From positions 1-64,000 of the forward strand of contig LJCV01000242.1 in assembly GCA_001298575.1 (NCBI GenBank): DNA of 64,000 nucleotides, written 5' to 3'. The stretch comes from Actinobacteria bacterium OK074 (GTDB lineage: Bacteria; Actinomycetota; Actinomycetes; Streptomycetales; Streptomycetaceae). The first letter of the stretch is position 1. The number at the start of each line of letters is the position of its first letter. Below the pieces are notes generated by a model. The model made no database searches and was not told the DNA's origin. It saw nothing but the letters and a program-made list of their open reading frames with translations. Positions 59,283 to 64,000 of the stretch are shown here, piece after piece. The position numbers and the translations under genes were made by a program.

Positions 59283-60659
59283 ATGCCTGCCGAGGAACTC
59301 ATCGAACGCGTCGGCCGCCTGATGGACCGGGCCCGGGACGACCTGGCGGTGCTGGTCGCGCACCGCTCGGTGGCCGACGTCCGGCAGTTCCCCGCCGAGG
59401 GCTGCCGCCAAGCGGCGGACGCCGTCGCGGAGATGTTCTCGGCCGCGGGCATCGCCGACATGCGCCTGGCCGAGACCCCGGACGGCAGCATGGCGGTCCT
59501 GGGCCACCGGCCCGCTCCCCCCCCCCCCCCCACGGTCCTGCTCTACAGCCACTACGACGTCCAGCCGCCGCTGGACGAAGGGGCCTGGGACACCCCGGTC
59601 TGGACGCTCACCGAGCGGGACGGGCGCTGGTACGGGCGCGGCGCCGCCGACTGCAAGGGCAACATCGTGATGCAGCTGACGGCTCTGCGCGCGCTCGGCG
59701 AGGACCTCGACGTCGGCGTCCGGATCGTCTCGGAGGGATCCGAGGAACAGAGCACCGGCGGGCTGTCGGCCTTCGTGCGCCGGCACCCCGAACTCCTCGC
59801 GGCCGACACCGTCCTGGTGTGCGACACCGGCAACGCCGAGATCGGCCGGCCCACGGCCACCACGCACCTGCGCGGCTCCCTGCACGTCACCATGACCCTG
59901 CGCTCGCTGTCGGGCCCGGTGCACTCCGGAACGTTCGGCGGCCCGGCCCCCGATCCGATCAACGCGCTGGTCGCCATGCTCGCGACGCTGCACTCGGCCG
60001 ACGGGGACACCACGATCCCCGGGATCCAGGACACGGGGCGGTGGGACGGCGGCGACTATCCCGAGGACCGGTACCGCCGCAACGCCAGGGTGCTTCCCGG
60101 GGTGGCGCTGGCCGGCAGCGGCACCGTGGCGGACATGCTCTGGGCCCGGCACGCCCTGACCGTGGTCGGCATCGACTGCCCCGACGTCGTCGGCTCGGCA
60201 CCCGCCGTCCAGGCAGAGGTACGCGTCAAGCTCAACGTCCGTATCCCGTACGGGTCGGACGTCGACGTCGTGTGGCAGGCGCTGCGCAAGCACCTGGAGG
60301 AGATAGCGCCCTGGAACATCGGCGTGGCGTTCTCCGACATCAACACCGGCCGGCCCTTCCGGTCCAGGACCGACGGACCGGCCTACGCCCTGCTGGCCGA
60401 CTCCATGGGCCGCGCGTTCGGACAGGACATGAAGACCGTGGCCCAGGGCGGCTCCATCCCCGTCTGCGTGGCCCTCCAGGAGACCTTCCCGGACGCGGAG
60501 ATCATCCTGCTCGGCGTCGAGGAACCGAAGTGCCTCATCCACGCCCCCAACGAGAGCGTGGATCCCACCGAGATCGAACACATGGCCCTCGCGCTGGCCC
60601 TCTTCCTGGACGGCGGAGCAGGCGGCCCGGTGTCCGGCGCGAGGAGTGATCGCCCGTGA
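59283..60659 (+). CDS. M20-family metallopeptidase
   Basis: This 458-aa dizinc peptidase has His90/Asp92 in LYSHYDVQP, bridging Asp in RGAADCKGN, Glu-Glu in EGSEEQST and Asp in LVCDTGN. A dimerisation domain (~195-330) follows. It resembles CNDP-type dipeptidases. GCAAGGAG precedes ATG 59283. A 15-base C run (59517-59531) encodes a Pro stretch just before the active-site strand and is prone to slippage. It may process a peptide intermediate or act in self-protection. Confidence 0.93.
   Translation: MPAEELIERVGRLMDRARDDLAVLVAHRSVADVRQFPAEGCRQAADAVAEMFSAAGIADMRLAETPDGSMAVLGHRPAPPPPPTVLLYSHYDVQPPLDEGAWDTPVWTLTERDGRWYGRGAADCKGNIVMQLTALRALGEDLDVGVRIVSEGSEEQSTGGLSAFVRRHPELLAADTVLVCDTGNAEIGRPTATTHLRGSLHVTMTLRSLSGPVHSGTFGGPAPDPINALVAMLATLHSADGDTTIPGIQDTGRWDGGDYPEDRYRRNARVLPGVALAGSGTVADMLWARHALTVVGIDCPDVVGSAPAVQAEVRVKLNVRIPYGSDVDVVWQALRKHLEEIAPWNIGVAFSDINTGRPFRSRTDGPAYALLADSMGRAFGQDMKTVAQGGSIPVCVALQETFPDAEIILLGVEEPKCLIHAPNESVDPTEIEHMALALALFLDGGAGGPVSGARSDRP
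59517..59531. repeat. C15 homopolymer inside the M20 gene
   Basis: Fifteen C residues in a row encode PPPPP ahead of TVLLYSH. A one-base change would truncate the peptidase before its active site, so this is a potential phase-variation site or an assembly weak point. Confidence 0.9.
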
Positions 60660-61660
60660 GGGGGACCCGGTTCACCAGCGGGGAGATGGACGGGCACCTC
60701 GGCCGCATCCGCCGGGACCACCCCGACCTCTACGGCCGCCTCGACGTGGAGCGTGCCCGCAGCTGGGCGCAGGACTTCGCGGGGCTGGAGCCGTTCGAGG
60801 ACGACTTCGGCGACACGACGAGTCACGGCCGGGGCGCGTCCTACCTCCGGGCCCAGGCCCACAACGTCCGGGCTCGCGCGGCGGGCATCGCGCAGCTGCT
60901 CGGCTACATCCGCGCCGGGAGCGACACCTCCCGCAAGACGGTGGTCGACGTGCTCGGCGGCGACGGGCTCATCCAGCGCGTGGCGGCCCTGCTCCGCCTG
61001 GCCGACCTCTCCATCCTCACCTGTGACGTCTCGCCCTACATGGTGCGCGCCGCCTGGGAGTCGAACTACCCGGCCCTGCTCCAGCGCGCGGACTTCATGC
61101 TCCAGCGCGACAACTCGGTCGAGGGCGTGCTGATCGCCTACGGCTCGCACCACATCGCTCCGCACCACCGGGTCCAACTGGCGCGGGAGTCCTACCGGGT
61201 GCTGCGGCCACGCGGGGTCGCGGTACTGCACGACTTCCTGGTCGGATCCCCGATGGACACCTGGTTCACCGACGTCGTCGACCGGTACTCGCGCACCGGG
61301 CACAAGTTCGAGCACTTCACCCGGGAGGAGATCCGCGGCTGTCTCGTCGGGGCGGGTTTCGGGCGCGTCGACGTGATCGAGATGGCCGACCCCTACGTCG
61401 CCACCGCGCCTCGTGCGGACCAGGCCGAACTCGCGCTCGGCCGCTATCTCTCGGACATGTACGGCCTCGTGGAGATCCAGGACGCGTACGGCCCGCACGC
61501 CGACCGCTGGGTCATCGACCGCGCCAAGGAAATCTTCCACCACTCGCGGGCCGACACGGCCCCGTCGGAGTTCACCCTCCGCCACGACCCCCGGCGCGAC
61601 CTGTGGACCGCCACGCTCCCGAGGATGGCCGTCGTAGGCGTCGCCACGAAGTCCGCGTGA
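60656..61660 (+). CDS. SAM-dependent methyltransferase-like protein
   Basis: This 334-aa protein starts at GTG 60656, overlapping the M20 stop (GTGA), after GAGGAG. A class I fold is indicated by KTVVDVLGGDGLIQ (motif I, slightly atypical GGDG), ILTCDVSPYMVRAAW and RVLRPRGVAVLHDFL. N-terminal ~75 and C-terminal ~90 residue extensions are helical. Substrate unknown; it probably tailors the cluster product. A large hairpin follows. Confidence 0.85.
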   Translation: MRGTRFTSGEMDGHLGRIRRDHPDLYGRLDVERARSWAQDFAGLEPFEDDFGDTTSHGRGASYLRAQAHNVRARAAGIAQLLGYIRAGSDTSRKTVVDVLGGDGLIQRVAALLRLADLSILTCDVSPYMVRAAWESNYPALLQRADFMLQRDNSVEGVLIAYGSHHIAPHHRVQLARESYRVLRPRGVAVLHDFLVGSPMDTWFTDVVDRYSRTGHKFEHFTREEIRGCLVGAGFGRVDVIEMADPYVATAPRADQAELALGRYLSDMYGLVEIQDAYGPHADRWVIDRAKEIFHHSRADTAPSEFTLRHDPRRDLWTATLPRMAVVGVATKSA

Positions 61661-61711
61661 CGGGGGGGCGGGTGCGGGTGCGTTGGCGACTGCGGGTCCG
61701 TCGTGGTTGCT

Positions 61712-61880
61712 CGCGCAGTTCCCCGCGCCCCTAAAAGCCTGGGGCTGCGCCCCGGCTTTTCAGGGGCGCGGGAGTACGGACGCGGGAGTACGGACGCGGG
61801 AGTACGGACGCGGGAGTACGGACGCGGGCCTGAAGAAGCGGGGCGCAGCCCCTGCTTCTAGGGGCGCGGGGAACTGCGCG
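61712..61880. terminator. Large Streptomyces-type intergenic hairpin
   Basis: The arm at 61712-61738 (CGCGCAGTTCCCCGCGCCCC plus CTAAAAGC) pairs with 61854-61880 with one mismatch. Inner arms TGGGGCTGCGCCCC and GGGGCGCAGCCCC form further stems. Elements of this sequence are widespread between Streptomyces genes (recalled knowledge). It separates the convergent methyltransferase and DUF2817 genes. The gap 61661-61930 holds nothing else. Confidence 0.85.
61768..61828. repeat. 14-bp tandem repeat in the hairpin loop
   Basis: GCGGGAGTACGGAC is repeated four times without change (61768, 61782, 61796, 61810) plus a partial fifth copy, filling the loop of the large inverted repeat. Confidence 0.93.
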
Positions 61881-61930
61881 ACCAGCCCCCACCGGCCCGC
61901 AGCCGCCAACGCACCCGAACGCCCACCCCC

Positions 61931-63010
61931 TTACGCGCCCGCAAGCCCCGCAACCGCCTGGCCGAACACCTCCCGCGCCCGCCCCAACACCCGCCCACAC
62001 CACACCTCGTCGTCGGGACAGAACGCATCCCGGATCAGCCCCTTCTCCCGCGCCCCGAACGCCGCGACCGGATCGAGGCCGAGGTGCAGCCAGTTGTCGG
62101 CGCACAGCGCGAGCAGCACCTCCGGCGCGGGCAGCGTCCCGAACTCCAGCGTGATCGCGGTGAGTTCCTCACCCCCGGTCAGCCCGTCCGCGACGGCGGT
62201 GGCGGTGTTGCCGACGATCGGGGTGGAGGAGGAGGTGCCCTCGTCCGAGTCGGTCAGTTCCGGCCCGTACCAGTCGCGGGCCCGGGTACGGGCACCCGGA
62301 TCGCGCCCTCCTCGGAAGATCGGCTCGCCGACGCCCCGTGCGCCGAGACCGGTGTGCAGGTCGATGTAGCCGACGCGGGCGACCCCGGCCACCTGCTCCG
62401 CGACGATGCCGCGGAGCACGCGGTGCGACCAGGCCGCCGCGCGCCCCCCGTAGAAGAGGCCGTCGCCGTGCCGGTACTGGCCGTGGCTGACCGCCTCCTG
62501 GAAGGCGCGTAGGCCCAGGGTGCGCGAGAGGTCGAGCAGTCGTGCGACGAAGTCCGCCGAGGGCGTGCCGGTGCCGTCCAGCAGCGTCGGATGCACCTGG
62601 TCGTAGGCGTCGTTGTGGGGTGGGGCGTCGTGGTCGACGAAGTTGCGGTTGAGATCGACGTTGTCCTCGTTGACCCGCCGCAGGAAGGCGAATCCGTACG
62701 GGTTGAGCGCGTGCACCAGCAGAAAACCGACGGTCGGGTCCGTGGCGGTGGCGAGCCCCTCACCGAGCAGGAGCTGGGTCTGGCAGGCGGATCCGGCGAA
62801 CCCCTCGACGCCGTGCGTACCGGAGACCGTGACCAGCAGCCGGTCGGGCCGCTCCGGTCCCAAGTAGGCGGTGTCGACGCCGAGTTCACCGCCGTCCGGG
62901 CCGCGGTGTCCGGGGAGGGGGAAGGTGCGCCGGATGGCTCCCCGCCGTGCTGCCGCGCTGCGGAAGTCGTGCCGCGCCTGCGCGTAGGTCGGTGGAAACG
63001 CGGTTGTCAT
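61931..63010 (-). CDS. DUF2817 M14-like metallopeptidase
   Basis: This 359-aa protein matches DUF2817 proteins: zinc ligands His66 and Glu69 in SGTHGVEGF, VNEDNVDLNRNF, and His219 in YIDLHTGLG. These resemble carboxypeptidase-family enzymes. ATG 63010 overlaps the stop of the GNAT-like gene (ATGA). Together with the M20 enzyme this gives the region two unrelated peptidases, suggesting trimming or inactivation of a peptide product. Confidence 0.9.
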   Translation of the reverse strand: MTTAFPPTYAQARHDFRSAAARRGAIRRTFPLPGHRGPDGGELGVDTAYLGPERPDRLLVTVSGTHGVEGFAGSACQTQLLLGEGLATATDPTVGFLLVHALNPYGFAFLRRVNEDNVDLNRNFVDHDAPPHNDAYDQVHPTLLDGTGTPSADFVARLLDLSRTLGLRAFQEAVSHGQYRHGDGLFYGGRAAAWSHRVLRGIVAEQVAGVARVGYIDLHTGLGARGVGEPIFRGGRDPGARTRARDWYGPELTDSDEGTSSSTPIVGNTATAVADGLTGGEELTAITLEFGTLPAPEVLLALCADNWLHLGLDPVAAFGAREKGLIRDAFCPDDEVWCGRVLGRAREVFGQAVAGLAGA

Positions 63011-63780
63011 GACACTCCCAGTGCGGTCAGGACCGCTTGCTTCGCCGCGGGCGTGCTGAAGTGCAGCAGGCACAGCAGCCGGTCGCCCGGATCGACGTGG
63101 GCGGCGAAGTAGGCGTCCACGTCCGGTGCCGAGCTGAGGGGGCGCCGCCGGTACAGGTCGGCCGGCCGGCCGACGGCCCGCAGGACGCCGTGGTCCCGGT
63201 CGAACCGGGCCCCCGGGGCCACCGCCTCGGCGGCCTCGGCGACGAGAGCGGCGGCCACCGGCGTGAGATCTCCGGTGGCCGCGCCCACGGACGCCACCGC
63301 CGGGTACAGGCCGATCTCCGGGTGGGCGCCGAAGGCACTCATCGCGCAGTGCACCACGGGGTTGTAGGTCTTGAGCGCGACGACGTCGGGAAAGCCGTGT
63401 CCGTCGTCGCGGAGCCGGGCGAACAGCGCGGCCCAGCTGTGCCGGAAGATGCTGCCGTGGCGGTATCCGACGCCGATGAACTGCACCGTGACATGCAGAC
63501 ACGATCGTCCCGAGGGCAGGTGTGTCCAGGAGGAGGCCAGCAGGCCGACGGCGGTGCCGTCCTCGGCGGACACCGCGCAGACGAGGTGGTCGGCGTCCGT
63601 GAGCATGTCGCGCCGCAGCTCGAAGAGCCGGGCCACGCGCAGGTCGGGGAGCGCGGCGGTCAGCCCCTGGACGAGCCACCGCTCCGTGGCCGCGGACAGC
63701 TCCCGGCCCGGCGGCAGCTCCCTGATCAGCGGGCGCTGCCGCCGGGCCGGGAGCCGAACGGGCTCCGGTCGCCGCCTCAT
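63007..63780 (-). CDS. GNAT-like acyltransferase
   Basis: This 257-aa protein has a basic N-terminus and a GNAT-type core (~55-150): LVCAVSAEDGTAVGLLAS, HVTVQFIGVGYRHGSIFRHS and VVALKTYNPVVHCAMSAFG. The acetyl-CoA loop is not a perfect RxxGxG, so the activity is uncertain. It lies 9 bp after the partial gene at the window edge and overlaps DUF2817, making a three-gene operon. It may acylate an intermediate or product. Confidence 0.7.
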   Translation of the reverse strand: MRRRPEPVRLPARRQRPLIRELPPGRELSAATERWLVQGLTAALPDLRVARLFELRRDMLTDADHLVCAVSAEDGTAVGLLASSWTHLPSGRSCLHVTVQFIGVGYRHGSIFRHSWAALFARLRDDGHGFPDVVALKTYNPVVHCAMSAFGAHPEIGLYPAVASVGAATGDLTPVAAALVAEAAEAVAPGARFDRDHGVLRAVGRPADLYRRRPLSSAPDVDAYFAAHVDPGDRLLCLLHFSTPAAKQAVLTALGVS

Positions 63781-63789
63781 CGAAGCGGC

Positions 63790-64000
63790 TCAGGCATCGA
63801 GCGGGGTCGGCAGCGGGATCGCCATGCCGGGCTTGCCCAGGACGGTGTGCATGTGCAGCTCGACGAAGTACAGCTTCCACAGCCAGTAGACGTTGTGCAG
63901 GTGCTCGACGACCTTCTCCTCGTCGGCCGGCGTGGTCACCAGGGTGGCCAGGACCCGCCAGACGAATTCGTCGTGGCCGTCGTCGAGGTCGGTGCCGACG
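63790..64000 (-). CDS. Unidentified protein, C-terminal part
   Basis: The last 69 codons of a gene run off the right edge. The visible tail includes EFVWRVLATLVTTPADEEK, VEHLHNVYWLWKLYFVELHM and ends GMAIPLPTPLDA. It is rich in His, Trp and Tyr and helical. I do not recognise the family. It is the first visible gene of the operon with the GNAT-like and DUF2817 genes. Confidence 0.75.
   Translation of the reverse strand, partial: VGTDLDDGHDEFVWRVLATLVTTPADEEKVVEHLHNVYWLWKLYFVELHMHTVLGKPGMAIPLPTPLDA

Noticed and set aside
61768..61828. Possible CRISPR array
   Set aside because: Repeats are 14 bp with no spacers and no cas genes; it is a simple tandem repeat.
46018..64000. Phosphonate biosynthetic cluster
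   Set aside because: An iron-type alcohol dehydrogenase, ATP-grasp ligases and a peptidase fit, but no PEP mutase or decarboxylase is visible, and the dehydrogenase matches HOT better than phosphonoacetaldehyde reductases. It could be reopened if such genes lie beyond 64000.

Overview
The window is high-GC actinobacterial DNA and almost certainly Streptomyces. The signs are extreme third-position GC, many GTG/TTG starts, rare TTA codons, DUF397 and HATPase regulator pairs, secreted Ig-like and SH3 proteins, and a well-known Streptomyces-style intergenic hairpin at 61.7-61.9 kb. About 57 coding sequences or remnants are supported. No rRNA, tRNA, CRISPR array, integrase or transposase was seen.

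Layout. 0.2-15.1 kb: a STAND ATPase with WD40 repeats; two paralogous secreted beta-propeller/Ig proteins separated by a VapBC-like toxin-antitoxin pair and two fused gene remnants (peptide deformylase tail and DUF397 tail); a SpoIIE-type phosphatase, an SH3 secreted protein and membrane proteins. 15.1-25 kb: an alpha/beta hydrolase, a translationally coupled pair of a Fic protein and a secreted possibly pore-forming protein, an Lrp regulator, a large TTA-containing LuxR ATPase regulator, an EEP-family phosphodiesterase and a FUSC exporter. 25-30 kb: an SAH-hydrolase-like/Nudix operon, a three-gene HATPase / Cys-pair protein / membrane-protein operon, a TPR regulator with a GNAT, and a DUF5753 tail with DUF397. 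30.1-37.6 kb: an accessory block (UDP-glucose dehydrogenase, Nudix, asparagine-synthetase-like, TPR regulator, truncated methyltransferase, MFS) bracketed by 142-bp direct repeats of the DUF397 3' end. 37.8-46 kb: YefM/YoeB, a VWA protein, metG, a small membrane protein and a large S8 protease.

46-64 kb looks like a biosynthetic gene cluster that runs off the right edge. It has a TIM-barrel protein and an SDR divergent from a hydroxyacid-oxoacid-transhydrogenase-like alcohol dehydrogenase and an aldehyde dehydrogenase, two DNA-binding-only regulators (LuxR, AraC), a dedicated aspartate kinase and aspartate-semialdehyde dehydrogenase, two overlapping ATP-grasp ligases, an MFS exporter, an M20 peptidase and a methyltransferase. 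On the opposite strand are a DUF2817 peptidase, a GNAT-like protein and an unidentified partial protein. No PKS, NRPS, terpene or PEP-mutase gene is visible. The simplest reading is a small peptide built by ATP-grasp ligases from an aspartate-derived amino acid. The first gene carries a TTA codon, suggesting bldA control. This is the best candidate for an undescribed system; the product is not deducible from sequence alone.

Cross-cutting signals: several genes appear leaderless, with a -10 box 6-7 nt before the start codon; several short-period tandem repeats lie at gene ends; and a C15 run lies inside the M20 peptidase gene.
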